Assembly (NCBI GenBank): GCA_945910005.1
Contig: OX246741.1
Coordinates: 13,096,890 to 13,160,889 of the forward strand
From: Isoperla grammatica
Taxonomy: Eukaryota > Arthropoda > Insecta > Plecoptera > Perlodidae
DNA length: 64,000 nt
Direction: 5' to 3'
Part shown: positions 12,957-23,760 of the stretch, in pieces
Position numbering within the stretch: position 1 is the stretch's first letter
Layout: every line of letters begins with the position of its first letter
Program-made: the position numbers and the translations under genes
The notes under the pieces: generated by a model
Seen by the model: only the letters and a program-made list of their open reading frames with translations
Told to the model about the DNA's origin: nothing
Database searches by the model: none

Positions 12957-13175
12957 GTAGTTATTTTTATTACTAAATCCATTAGTAATAACAATTCAAT
13001 ACAAATAACCACCCTTTTGATTTTAATAGTTGATATATATATCATTCAGCCTGTAGAGTAGAGCTTACTAAGCCACAGTGCTCAACAGACTCAGATTTTC
13101 GATTTCGAATAGCATTCTTAAGACATTGTTTTTAAAAATTGAAGTTTTCCTCCGATTTTCATACTGAGAGTACCC
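12957..13175. repeat. Diverged dispersed repeat, copy 1
   Basis: This segment aligns by eye to 23155-23330. Shared words in order are TTTTATTACTAA, TGTAGAG, GCTTAC, ACAGTG, CAGATTTTCGATTT and CTTCCTCC-like sequence after an A-rich spacer. Identity is modest, so the copies are old. No ends or coding capacity were seen. Confidence 0.4.
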
Positions 13176-13392
13176 CTCCATCTTAAGTTAAATAATTTGT
13201 AAACCCACAAAGGTTACGGAAAAAGAGCAACATTTCAACGTACTAAAACCAAATCCTTGCTAAAACCACCCGCCTTCCTAAACCACATAAAACGATGCAC
13301 TTTGAAGTCACCGCTCACGCACATAGTCAGCGCCGCGTGGTTTGTACTTCTTTATTCCAAGCACTTTGGGATTTAAACGCGCCCGCTGAACA

Positions 13393-13430
13393 ATGGCGAC
13401 TTTGAGACACATTAAGGGTAGGTATTAGTA
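13393..13430 (+). other. Kozak-like ATG followed by a donor-like GT
   Basis: ACAATGGCGACTTTG is followed by six more codons and then AAGGGTAGGTATTAG. A start in good context is thus followed by GTAGGT or GTATTA donor-like sites. This could be a tiny first coding exon (MATLRHIK), or the ATGGCG may be only a YY1-type promoter element. A single short match is weak evidence. Confidence 0.12.
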
Positions 13431-13487
13431 TTACGCTGCTTCTAGAAACGGGTTTATATAGCCTACTTAAATCAGATTTCAGTCTCT

Positions 13488-13530
13488 ATAAATAGATAGG
13501 CCGTTCTATTCACACTCCGCTACTGAGCTG
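13488..13530 (+). promoter_or_regulatory. TATA-type core promoter candidate
   Basis: TATAAATAG is a full consensus TATA box starting at 13488. About 22-30 bp downstream is TTCACACTCC, an Inr-like pyrimidine-CA context, followed by a CG-richer leader. A heat-shock-like TTCTAGAA lies about 50 bp upstream. No downstream ORF confirms a gene, so this is only a candidate. Confidence 0.25.
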
Positions 13531-13836
13531 TGTTGTTTTGTGTAAAGGGAAGCGAACTGAGTTGAGCGTCGTAAGAAGCTTTGCTTTGCGTCTAGCTAGC
13601 TAGCGAAGAGAGCTTCGTTACAGGATTACACGAAGCTACTTTTAACTCGGTTAATGGGTGATAATTAGTTAGTTATCGCCCCGCTTGGCGCGCTAGTGTC
13701 GTTGGATATGTGCGCGCGCACGCCTACTTAGGAGAAACCGCAACGACTTGCTTGGACTTGAGAGAACTCGGTTTCCTACGCGTTCAAATTTGATGCAACC
13801 AATCGTGTCGTCGCTTCCCTTAATAATGTGGTATCT

Positions 13837-13891
13837 CCCCTCCCCCCCCCCCCCCACCCCCCCTCTCCTGCTCAACCCCCTCTCTCTCTCC
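13837..13891. repeat. Poly-C and CT-rich tract
   Basis: A C14 run (13842-13855), one A, C7, then CTCTCC-rich sequence. The proline- and leucine-rich ORF at 13748-14032 and the glycine-rich ORF on the other strand are products of this tract. Confidence 0.9.
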
Positions 13892-15180
13892 TTCTCGCAA
13901 CTTCTCAAAGCGTGGTTCTATTCGAAAGCGTACAATGGTTATAACAGTATTGTTTCAGATGCAACTGGTTTTAATTGCGTTGTGTATTCATTTAGTTTAG
14001 CTCTTAGCGGATTAGTTGTTTGCCTTTTTTAATACCTGGTTTTAAATTTAAATAAGAGTTGGAATTATAATTCTACGCGGTTCATGTACATTATAATATA
14101 TTTACTTACAAAATTACTAAAATCAAGAGCAGAATAATCCTTGCAGGATTATAAAACAATGAATCTCATTGATATTAATAACAATACCTATTCATTTGGG
14201 GAAGAGAAATGTCAAAACAATGAAAAGCTATTCAAAAGCACTTGGTACATTAAATTGTCAAAGGCAATAACAACACCAGCAAAAGTAAAATTCAACAGAA
14301 AATATAATTAAAATCTATTGATTTAATTGTTGTACCATATATGTGGGTTTTTTGTGACAAAAATTCAAAATCACTTTACCAATACAGTATTAAATTAAAT
14401 TATTATAAAATCCACTCAATTTGTTATTTACATTCGTGCTATAAAATGAAGTAATAGCTGTTGATTTTGCTTTTCGCTCTCTGTATTATTATTCTTACCC
14501 TCACAACTCTTCTATCACTGGGTCATTATAGAACAGTCAAGATTGGTGTTTGTTACTTTGCAGCAACAACAACGCAGATTCCGTGACCCCCTATACTTAA
14601 AAATGCGAAAAAAAATCTTAAGCGAAAAAAAAAAGATTTGAAGTAACGCATCGCAAAAACTCGACGAAAGCTTCGCTACTCGACATAACAAGTGTTTCTC
14701 TCTCATTTATCATCATTTTATTACAATGTTGGGGGGAAAAAACTTGACGTAAAAGTTGGCTTGAATCGCTAATATTCGACCTAGTTTCTATATATCCTCT
14801 TCCACACGAACATAAAATATTTAATAAATTACATTGTAACTACTATACCGAGTAGACCAAACCAAGTTGTTGAACGATGGAACTGTTACGGTTATGTTAA
14901 TTTTACGAGGCTGTTTCACTTACAACTCTCCCGCGCCGGCATGTCCAACAATAAATCCATGTTATGGTTGATTTGATTCACTGAACTATTTAAGGTTCAA
15001 GATTTAGTTTTATTTCAAATTTAATGCTTTTAAGAAATCGGTTCACGAAGCTCGCTAAAGTCAAATAGCTTCATGTTGAAGATACATTCTCACGGAAGCA
15101 GTTCTTTGGAATAGATTGCTTGAATTTTGAAATCAAAGCAAGAAACCATGCAAGCATAGACCTCTACATTACTGTCATGC
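13892..15180. other. Unique noncoding stretch
   Basis: Nothing gene-like was recognised. The sequence is AT-rich with short A runs near 14610-14640. Confidence 0.5.
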
Positions 15181-15255
15181 CCAAGCCAGGATTCGAACCT
15201 GGAACGCAGAAATTGTGGTTCACCAGAACAACGCCTAAACGACCTCACTCTCTAC
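15175..15255 (-). mobile_element. tRNA-derived SINE head
   Basis: On the minus strand a perfect T-arm, CCAGG TTCGAAT CCTGG, contains a B-box (GGTTCGAATCC). It is preceded by a D-arm-like TTTAGGCG. A canonical anticodon arm cannot be folded, so this is a degenerate tRNA or SINE head rather than a functional tRNA. The translated signature PGFEPGT in the ORF at 15120-15554 is typical of this artefact. Confidence 0.6.
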
Positions 15256-16295
15256 GCCGGGAACGAAGGTACGAAAGTAAATACGATAAACCCGTTTTGG
15301 AACGTAGTCTACCCTCGATGAAAAAGCACCAGGGGGGCAATTTGGTTACAAATTCCATCTTGATCGATGTTCTACATACACATTTGGTGAAACATAAGCT
15401 GCATTTGTCTCTAGCTTATATCCTTCAATCACCTCTCATAAAGTTACCCCCGCGTAGTCTCATACTTACCAAAATAGCCGAGTCCAGTAATAACTTCATT
15501 TTATACTTCCGTACTTACTTCCATCAACACTTGAAACAGATAAATTACGTATAATTTATGACCTTTTGTTGGGTACCTGGACATTCTAAACACAGAGGGC
15601 GTGACTAATGAGGCTTGCGCACTTTACTAAACGCAAGTCTGCATTTACGAATGTGTGAAAGAACGCCATAAATCCGTTGATTTTCGTTGAAGCAAGGTAC
15701 GTAAAACTTGCCGTAGATAAGTAGTAGGGGTAATGGTCACCCGACCTAGTTCGATGTCGCTTATCCTCTGCGTCCTTACTAAACCCCTCTATACTGATCC
15801 GTTCCGGTTAGGCTAGCAATTATTTATGCATTCTAAAGAAAGTAGCGACGCGAAGATATACCCTCTGTTTACCCGTTAATTCACATGTCGTTAAGTATAA
15901 ATAAATAAACAAGCAATACATTAAACGGCCATTTGTAACAATCACGTCCCGGACAGGTAGTTTGGAGGGCCCAATTGGCTCTACTAGCGAGGCACTAAAT
16001 ATTAGTTACCAACTGCTTTTAGTGGTGCAATCATCGAGGCTATCCATTCAAGGGGAGGCTGAAGTTGTGACTCGCTTCTATTACTCGTAACATCGGATCA
16101 TTAATCTTGACCGAACGTTGACTCACGTTGACTTTAGTGTGTCCTGCGTTGCAACGTCTTACTTGATCGTCAACACCAATAGAACGAGGGGAGGGAGATG
16201 GCCGCGGTAGATGGTCATTTCTAAACTTGTTTGAAAATGGTTTAAGATGGTCAAAAAGTAAACCAAATTTGTCATTACTAGAGGATTTAGTGTTA
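15256..16295. other. Unique noncoding stretch
   Basis: No gene or clear repeat was recognised apart from A/T-rich runs near 15900. Confidence 0.45.
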
Positions 16296-16299
16296 TTTC

Positions 16300-16420
16300 A
16301 CAATTCCAGTGGTTAGCATCCCTGCTTGGTCCCGGGTTCAAATCCCGGTGTGTATCCAATATTCGGTGACCGTTGGCCGGATCGCTCGCAACGCTCTCTG
16401 TGCACTACGCCTCCCCTAAA
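16300..16420 (+). mobile_element. tRNA-derived SINE fragment
   Basis: CAGTGGTTAGCATCCCTGC is an A-box-like segment. After a shortened spacer comes CCCGGGTTCAAATCCCGG, a T-arm with a near-perfect B-box and a 5-bp stem. A/B spacing is too short for a tRNA, so a SINE head with a collapsed anticodon region is likely. The body continues into a GACCGTTGGCCGGATCG segment with no clear end. Confidence 0.6.
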
Positions 16421-17341
16421 GAATTCTCTTTTAATAAAATTCTGGATTTAATAAAGTAATTTTGATTCATCTTAAACAAAAATACATGCAAATTTGTTCT
16501 GTTTAAACAAAGTTCTTTCAGTTCTCTTCAAGTTTATTATATTGGGCTGGATACTGAATCATATTTTGACTGCCAAATTGGGCCAGTAATCAAAACATCA
16601 TGTATTTCTTTTTAAATTACGTATAGAATTATTTATTTGCATTTCTCTATTTATTTACCTTTTCACTTTGTTTATATCAACTGTGTAGCACGTCAGGGTT
16701 GCGCTACGTTATGGGATATAACATTATGGAATAAACGTTATTCACTCATGGTAGGATGTAGGACCCTAAAGCAGCGGTAATAAAACATGTGAACTTCCAC
16801 AATGGAAGTACGAATAACAACGCTTTTCCAATGAGGAATAGAACATCAGTGCGTCGACTAGTCAAATTATAAATAGTGTTCAGCTAATTCCTATATGTAT
16901 TCTATCAAAGTGTTCAAATTGTCTCATGGGTACATTTACGAATAATAAAGAATGTAATTAAATCAAAGGTAACATTATTTCTGTCCATACAATATTCAAA
17001 CAATGATTGATAGAACGTGCAAATAAACTAAGGTATATATTTAATAGTTCAAAGGTCACAAGAAAAAAAACCCATCGTTCCTCATCTGCATGTTCAATTC
17101 GCTTGAATACTATCATTGTTCGGCTAAGTCGATTGTCAATTACATTTCGCATGGACCGCTGACTAGACATAACGTTAAACACCGTTAGTCACGAGTCTAA
17201 CCGTGACAGGAGAATTTAATCACCGTTAAATCTTGGCCAGCTGTCCGATGGTATTTGAGGATCTCGATGGCCGATGCCATGTGTTGGAATACATCAGGCA
17301 GCGCCGGCGCCAGTAGAGACTGTTGTGTTGTGTTGACTTGT
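16421..17341. other. Unique noncoding stretch
   Basis: AT-rich. No gene or repeat was recognised. Confidence 0.45.
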
Positions 17342-17946
17342 ATATACTGGCGACGCCGTAAGAAGCAACGTATCCCCTAAAATTCTGAGAAGAGACGGTC
17401 GCTCCACACGGTCTATTTCAACGGTATTCAACACCGATAGAGGTGACTCAGCGGTAAGACGCGATACTCTAATTCGGGAGGTCGCTAGTTCGATTCCGGC
17501 CACCGGCAGTCCTGGATGAAGTTTTTTTCCGAGGTTTTCCTCAGTCATAAAGGCGAATGCTGGGATTGAGTCCTACTACAGCCCTCGAACATTCCTTTCC
17601 AGCTATCCATACACCCTAATAACCTAGTTAGTCACCTGAAGAGGGGCACATCGGGTAAAGCTGGTGTGCACCCAAAAACGGGTATTCCTACGAACAATTA
17701 TTATTATTATTATTATTCAACTAGAGATTGCCCGATAGCTGCATTGTTATTGTCCACTGTATTGACTGCACCAACCGTGAATAGAATGCGACCCCACCAC
17801 GTCTGACAACAAGCGGGCGATATTATCACTACAATACCTGAGGCAGGAGAACGGGATGCAACTAGATTTAGGTTGGTAGTTGTCACACGCGTCACTTCAC
17901 TATTACATAATCCGTGACGACAACACCTTGCAAGTTAACGCGACGC
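17342..17946. repeat. Dispersed repeat B, copy 1 (interrupted by a SINE)
   Basis: Outside the inserted SINE, this copy aligns nearly base for base with 22060-22382: ACTGG, GACGCCGTAAGAAGCAA, AGAGACGGTCGCTCCACACG, then GAGATTGCCCGATAGCTGC, and ending at TTGCAAGTTAA and GACGC. On the minus strand both copies keep a common frame containing SPACCQTWWG and GAVNTVDNNNAAIGQS. This copy has a TGA in it, and several differences change amino acids, so it is treated as a mobile-repeat remnant. No terminal inverted repeats were seen. Confidence 0.8.
17433..17713 (+). mobile_element. tRNA-derived SINE, 281 bp, with target duplication
   Basis: The insert is flanked by TATTCAAC at 17425-17432 and 17714-17721. 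The paralogous copy of the host repeat has a single TATTCAAC (22141-22148), so both ends are exact. Its head has an A-box-like TGACTCAGCGG and a B-box-like AGTTCGATTCC. The body contains GAGGTTTTCCTCAG and AAGGCGAATGCTGGG, and the tail is (TTA)n. It lies inside repeat B and so is younger than the duplication that produced the two B copies. Confidence 0.88.
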
Positions 17947-19944
17947 AACTATACTGCACAGCTCCTGGCACACGGGGCATCGTGGAAGACAGAGCACGAG
18001 GGGGTTGGGGGGGGGGGAGTACCTCCATATTCGTCCATACGTGAGATTTATTCACTTCATTATAGTTTATTATGGGCTATAATATCCAAATAATCACAAA
18101 TATTAGATATATTTTTATCAGGATAATTATTAGAAAAAATAAGACTTAGATGGTGCAAAAAAGAAACCCCAGTAAACCCCATTAAAAACCCAACACCAGA
18201 GTCGATTAGTTCTACTCCTGGTAAAACTTCTTCATCGACTCTACCAATACACATTAACCAGCCAAACTCTTATTGAATTGAATGCTGTGTTCTTGCTGTA
18301 TCGTTGATTGCAACATCACTGTTTCAAATAAAAAAAAATAAAAAAATAGTATATAATTTGTATTGTATACCAGTGTTCATTCTATTACTTTGCTAAACAG
18401 TTTTTTACACCGGAATATGATTGACATAAAATAAATGAATGCATTGCATGCGGAACAAAATGGCGATTCTCGTTTTTCAAGAGAAATCTGGGATTCTATT
18501 GTGCTACTCTGCATTTCAAACAAGATTAACATGCAAAAGGAAAAGTCGTATACGCTTTTATTGCGAATCAGTCAATGCAACGTTTTATAATTCAATTTTT
18601 CCTTCATCACATTTAGATCTGTATTTAGAGGCCGTCAAAACTCGTTTTGCTCAACAAAAACGAACCGAGGGGGCGGGGGGGGGGGGGGGGAGGGGGGGAA
18701 GAATTTCGCCTCTGGCGGCTCAAAAGAGATTTACTTTCATGTGATACAAAATGATCGAGAAGAAATTGTGTTATTTTGAAGCGCGAGTCTCAACGCGTAG
18801 GCCTACTACAGTAGAAGCGTTTGGCAATCGCACATGTTACGACTTAATGTCAGGAGTCAGGACTATAAGAATCATACGATTAGCTTACCGTGGACGTCTA
18901 ACGGGCTACAAAGGAATCTATTTCTTTCAAACCTTATTCTTATAGTTAAAAAAAGTAAATCTTAAATAACATGAATTTTGTAAATATTGTTTTTATTTGA
19001 CCCACTCAGTTTTTAAGAACTGATGTTCATTGTTTCAAGTCTGAATAAAAGAACGCCAGAAATCTATTTATTTTCATTGAAACAGCGTGCACTAAAGGGG
19101 CAGTAGAGAAGGATCTGTGGTCGGTATGGTACTTGTTACGTTGGGGGTAGTATTGGAGTAAGTTTAAATTCAGTTTGTTTTCAAGATGAATAGGCCTACA
19201 TCCTTTATTAGTTTCCGAAACACTGTCCACATTGAAAAATAAGTTCTTATCAAGTGCACTACTCAAGAGGGGTGTTCAAACCTTCAAAACACATAGTAGT
19301 CTTTAACAATAATTAACATTGATCTTGAAATTAACCAAACGAAGACGCCACCCAGTATGTTTCAGTCAATCTTTTTCAGTACAGATGCACTCCAAGCATG
19401 GTAGACATAACACAGACAGACATTATGTGATAAGTGTGATAAACACTTCACGAAAATCCAGCTACCAGTGCGGCCCCCGACTGCAGATGATAAAATCTAT
19501 ACAAGTTTGGATTTACGTTCTCGCCAACTCGTAAAGTTGTTAGTCACCATATACGTTCAGATGTTACAACAGTGAACAGACAGAAGTAACATCACCGCTT
19601 TATATAAAACATCGTGCTATTTATTTGTGTTTACTTCTCACTGGTGATAAATCTATGCGCTTGAAATATAAACACAAACACAAACACACCCGCTGAACAT
19701 TTGGATAACTAGTATCATCTGCCGTCCTTACGTACAACTTACAGTCACCCGATGTTGTCGCAGTATAGAGACAGGTCGATGTTTCAATAACTCACAGAAA
19801 GACTTGTTGAGGTGGTAGAAGGTAGAAACAATGTTACTTAGCGGCAATCAATTTATCAATTGTTCTAAGCAAAAATGTTTTCTTTTCATACGTTTTGGAA
19901 CTAACACATTCACAAAATCATGTACATAGATATATAAACATATA
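17947..19944. other. Noncoding stretch with poly-G tracts
   Basis: G runs lie at 18007-18017 (11) and 18675-18690 (16). TAGGCCTAC occurs at 18798 and 19191. Otherwise AT-rich. No gene was recognised. Confidence 0.5.
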
Positions 19945-20038
19945 TTATATATATCCGTTCTGTAGCCTTAAAATTGAATATATGTATATTACACAGATTT
20001 TAAGCTACAGCCGAAGCTACAGAACGAATATATATGCA
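19945..20038. repeat. AT-rich inverted repeat (palindrome-like)
   Basis: The arm 19945-19968 (TATATATCCGTTCTGTAGC) matches the reverse complement of 20015-20038 with few mismatches. TGTAGCCTTAAAATT also pairs with an inner copy at about 19994-20008, so alternative folds exist. It may be a foldback-type MITE. Confidence 0.6.
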
Positions 20039-22059
20039 TAAATATATGTCTGCGAAAATGTACGTTGTTTATAATGATAAATTATAGATTATAATGAAAT
20101 CGATATATGTAAATAGAAAATGCAATTCAAATAAATATAGATGTAGATTGGATAGCCAAACTAAATGTGCTAGGGATAACAACTACATCTAATACTAACA
20201 GACATTCTTCGCTTTATTGAATATCATTATAATTATCTGTTATTTCCATTTTGATCACGCTATTCAGAATAAAGGAATCTTTCGTGGAAACCTAGTGTCT
20301 ATTGTATTAATATTGTATTGAAGCTACCGAAAGCCAAATGAAAAAGTGACAAAAATCCTTGCTCACACGTGAATACATAATATAGCCTTTTCCATAGAAT
20401 ACCTTTCATAAAATATTCTAGAATTTTCATTTTCCGACCACATACTCCCAAGTGCGATGCGAAAAAGAAAAAAAAAACATTAAATTTTCTCTCATTTCAT
20501 CCCATTCAGAACACATCCCATCCCATGATGGCTCGTCTCTTCAACCCACTTCTGAATTGTCTCCATTAGCGCAGTTCCATAATACCAGAAACAAAGGTAA
20601 CAGAATCCAATGGCGAAAAGAATTTGAATAGAATTCGAATTGATGGCGATCGTTGAAATGGTCAAAGGTCTATGTCATAACCATAACTTGGCATCACGAG
20701 CTTTTCGTGTAATACCTTCCATTGTTTTCACAAGCCGACCCCGGTAGCTCGGCCAAAACTCCTCTTCACTGTAAAATCTGCGACAGACATGAACAAACTT
20801 TAGCTTAAACTGTCTGAAAAAATATGTATTTATGCAAAAAAACAAAAAAATCGACTATATTAAAACTCGAAGAAAAACATTTTCTGCAATATAATAATTC
20901 TTGAGGACGAAAGCTCATTTTGAGTTCCCTGTCTCGTTATGAATTTATTTTTAACGTTGTAAGTCAGGCATAAAAAAGCAGAGTATTCTCGTTTCGTTAT
21001 AATTAGAGTCCTCTGGGAGACAGAACTGAGATGTTTCACTTTTTTCAAAAGAGTGGTTGAAACATTTCTTTAATAATTGGCAAATAAAGGAATATGAAAC
21101 AAGAAATGTACGAGTTGCTAATATTTTTCGGTGTACCTTTTGATGGAAATTAGTCTTTTCGAGCTATCAGAAAAATATTCTATACACTCCTGTTCGTGTC
21201 ACGCAAGACAAACGCATACACGACAGAAGATTTGGACAATTTGTGATTTTTAACTAATATACTTTTTATGTATAGCAATATTGGATCAGAGACCGAAACA
21301 TCAAATCTTTACAAAATAAATATTCGTGGCTCATATAATAAATATCTTCCACCTTTTATACATATTTATAGCTTCTATAAAACCACAACACTGTTACTTT
21401 TTAATGTGAAACATCAATCTTGCATAGCAAAAAGTTGACAACTTTGTCTTTTAAACCCCTAATACAGGATACATAATTTGTGTTTAGTTATAAAATGTGC
21501 GCAGTCAGATTTACAAGACGCTAAATATTATTAAAACCTTAGGGAGATCTTAGAATTAATTAACCTGACTGGGTACTTCATATTTCTACATTATCCCTGT
21601 AGACATGAACAGCATTATACACCATTTTAAGATTCTTTTATCGAACGTTAAATTATGAATAGCCCTTCTTGAAATATTCAGCTCAAATATAACATTATAC
21701 ATTCTTTTGAACAGATTTCACATGCTTGTCACATATCTAAAATTATGAATCTAGTTCACAAAAGAAAAATATAAAACACCAAAATAAAGTATTCAAAGTT
21801 ACGACAACGCTATATTATTATATACAACATACTCGCAGATAAAGTTAATAATGAAAAGTGAATGGCGGGCGCCGGCTGACAAAGGGGGGTGGTAGGGGGG
21901 GGGGGTAGGGGGGTGACGCATGTATAATATAAGATTGCCGTCGATTCTTCTCCGGTCCAAGCCGGAAAATAACAACAGCCGGCGACTTCCGTTCGTCCTT
22001 AGAAGCCCCGCGTATGATATATGTGCATCACCCATCATCTCAACCACATATCAACTCTC
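20039..22059. other. Unique noncoding stretch
   Basis: No gene was recognised in this 2-kb AT-rich stretch. A G-rich tract lies at 21884-21914, with the longest run 21895-21905. Confidence 0.5.
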
Positions 22060-22382
22060 ATACACTGGCAACGCCGTAAGAAGCAAGGTACCCTAAAATT
22101 CGGACAAGAGACGGTCGCTCCACACGGTCTATTCCAAAGGTATTCAACTGGAGATTGCCCGATAGCTGCATTGTTATTGTCCACTGTATTGACTGCACCA
22201 ACCGTGAATGGAATTTGACCCCACCACGTCTGACAACATGCGGGCGATATTTTTAGGCTTACTACAATACCTGAGGCAGGAGAACGGGATGCAACTGTAG
22301 ATTTAAGTTGGTAGTTGTCACACGCGTCACTTCATTATTACATAATCTGTGACGACAACACGTTGCAAGTTAAAGGGACGCT
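22060..22382. repeat. Dispersed repeat B, copy 2 (uninterrupted)
   Basis: This is the partner of 17342-17946 and retains the single TATTCAAC at 22141-22148 where the other copy carries a SINE. The minus-strand frame is open for about 80 codons here, including WWGQIPFTVGAVNTVDNNN and EYLWNRPCGATVS. I do not recognise the sequence as a known domain. A small AGGCTT-type insertion near 22252 distinguishes this copy. Confidence 0.8.
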
Positions 22383-22773
22383 AACGCAGCCTTCATCGAC
22401 AGAATAGACGCCAATGAATTGTTTCTGTCAGACATCATAACGATCCATAACATTACATAAATATTGGAGTAAGAATCAAAAGAATAAACGACTTCAGAAT
22501 CGTCGCCGACAATTCCAAGAATCTCAAACGCGCGAAACGTCCCAACATGATGTAAATAAACAAACAAAAAAACTCTTATATAAAAAAAAAAGTCGTCGCA
22601 TTTTAGTTTTTGTGAGTGGGTCGGCTTCTGGAACACGGACGCACGTTGCATATGCCGTTGTCACGCAGCAGCGCGGGAACCATCCACCCTACAAAATAAT
22701 GGGGATCTCCATTATTCGAATGTCCATGTGGTTGCAATAAAGAGAAAATTTAAGCCACGCCGGGACGCGCGGA

Positions 22774-22866
22774 GGGGGGGGGGGGGGGGGAGGGTGCGGG
22801 GAGTTGGGGGTTACGCATTTTGAGCAGTAGTAGTGTAGTATAATGTGTGTGTGCGTGTGTGTGTGT
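22774..22866. repeat. Poly-G run followed by a TG microsatellite
   Basis: G17 at 22774-22790 with flanking G-rich sequence to about 22810, then (TG)n with one CG variant at about 22842-22866. Confidence 0.9.
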
Positions 22867-23154
22867 GCACTCTTTGCCGTTGTTTATCGCACACATGGCA
22901 ACCGGCCGAGCAACGGAATGTCTGGAGCTTTGCCATTGTGGTGGGAGACCTTGTATTGCTTGCCTACAGTTAACAGGGAAGGATACCTCTACGTCAAAAA
23001 CCGCACAAAATGTTCATATTTAAGTTTTATCTCAATAATATTGGCTTCGAAATCGAAAATCTGAATCATCAGCGCACTGTGGTTGGATAAGTTCTTCATA
23101 CTGAATGCGCTAAATTGTGTCTTACGTCATAATCAATCATGGTTTTATATCTAA

Positions 23155-23330
23155 TTAATTTTATTACTAATAATCGATTTAATAACAAAATAACTACGCT
23201 TATGGTTATAATATTTCATTTAGACTGTAGAGGGCTTACCAGAAGACAGTGTTCTGTTGATTTAGATTTTCGATTTTGTGTTGCAATCTTGAGATAAAAT
23301 TAAAATATGAAACTTTTCTGCAGTTTTTGA
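23155..23330. repeat. Diverged dispersed repeat, copy 2
   Basis: Partner of 12957-13175, sharing TGTAGAG, GGCTTACC, ACAGTGTTC and AGATTTTCGATTT in order. It is old and without recognisable ends. Confidence 0.4.
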
Positions 23331-23488
23331 CCGGTCATGTTTACCGGCTGAGAATAGGAACGGTTGAGTCGATCGGTTGGTGTGCTTACTAGGAAGAGTT
23401 GTTATTGTTGTTGTTACTCATCATCAATGAGTCATGATGCACTAAATCGATTAGCACCTATCGATATAGTTAAAGAATTATAAAGTAA

Positions 23489-23634
23489 ACACAACAATGT
23501 GTTTTTAATAACTTAATATCATACTTGCACGTTTACACAGTTAAATTACACACAAAAGAAGGCACAAATTACCCTTTCCACGTTACACTACGAACACAAC
23601 AATGTGTTTAAATAACTTGAAATCATACTTGCAG
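23489..23634. repeat. Direct repeat of about 41 bp, two copies
   Basis: ACACAACAATGTGTTT followed by AATAACTT and AATCATACTTGCA-like sequence occurs at 23489-23529 and 23594-23634 with a 64-bp spacer. A few substitutions and small gaps separate the copies. Confidence 0.7.
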
Positions 23635-23712
23635 CAAAATACGTCCAATCTTCAAATTCAAAACTTCCCGCGCTTCCACTGTCCGACGCCTTAGAAAGTT
23701 TTCCCCGCTCTT

Positions 23713-23760
23713 TCTATATAAGTACCCGGATACTCTCTAGCTGTTTGATTCAATACTGAT
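23713..23760 (+). promoter_or_regulatory. TATA-type core promoter candidate
   Basis: CTATATAAGTACCCGG lies about 30 bp upstream of GATTCAATACTG, an Inr-like TCA context. No ORF with a recognised domain follows. The next 100 bp run into a G-rich tract, which weakens the case. Confidence 0.2.

Noticed and set aside
15175..15255. Functional tRNA gene
   Set aside because: T-arm is perfect but no canonical D and anticodon arms can be folded. A SINE head fits better.
15120..15554. 144-codon ORF, among the longest outside tandem repeats
   Set aside because: It runs through a tRNA-derived SINE head. The remainder has no domain or codon bias.
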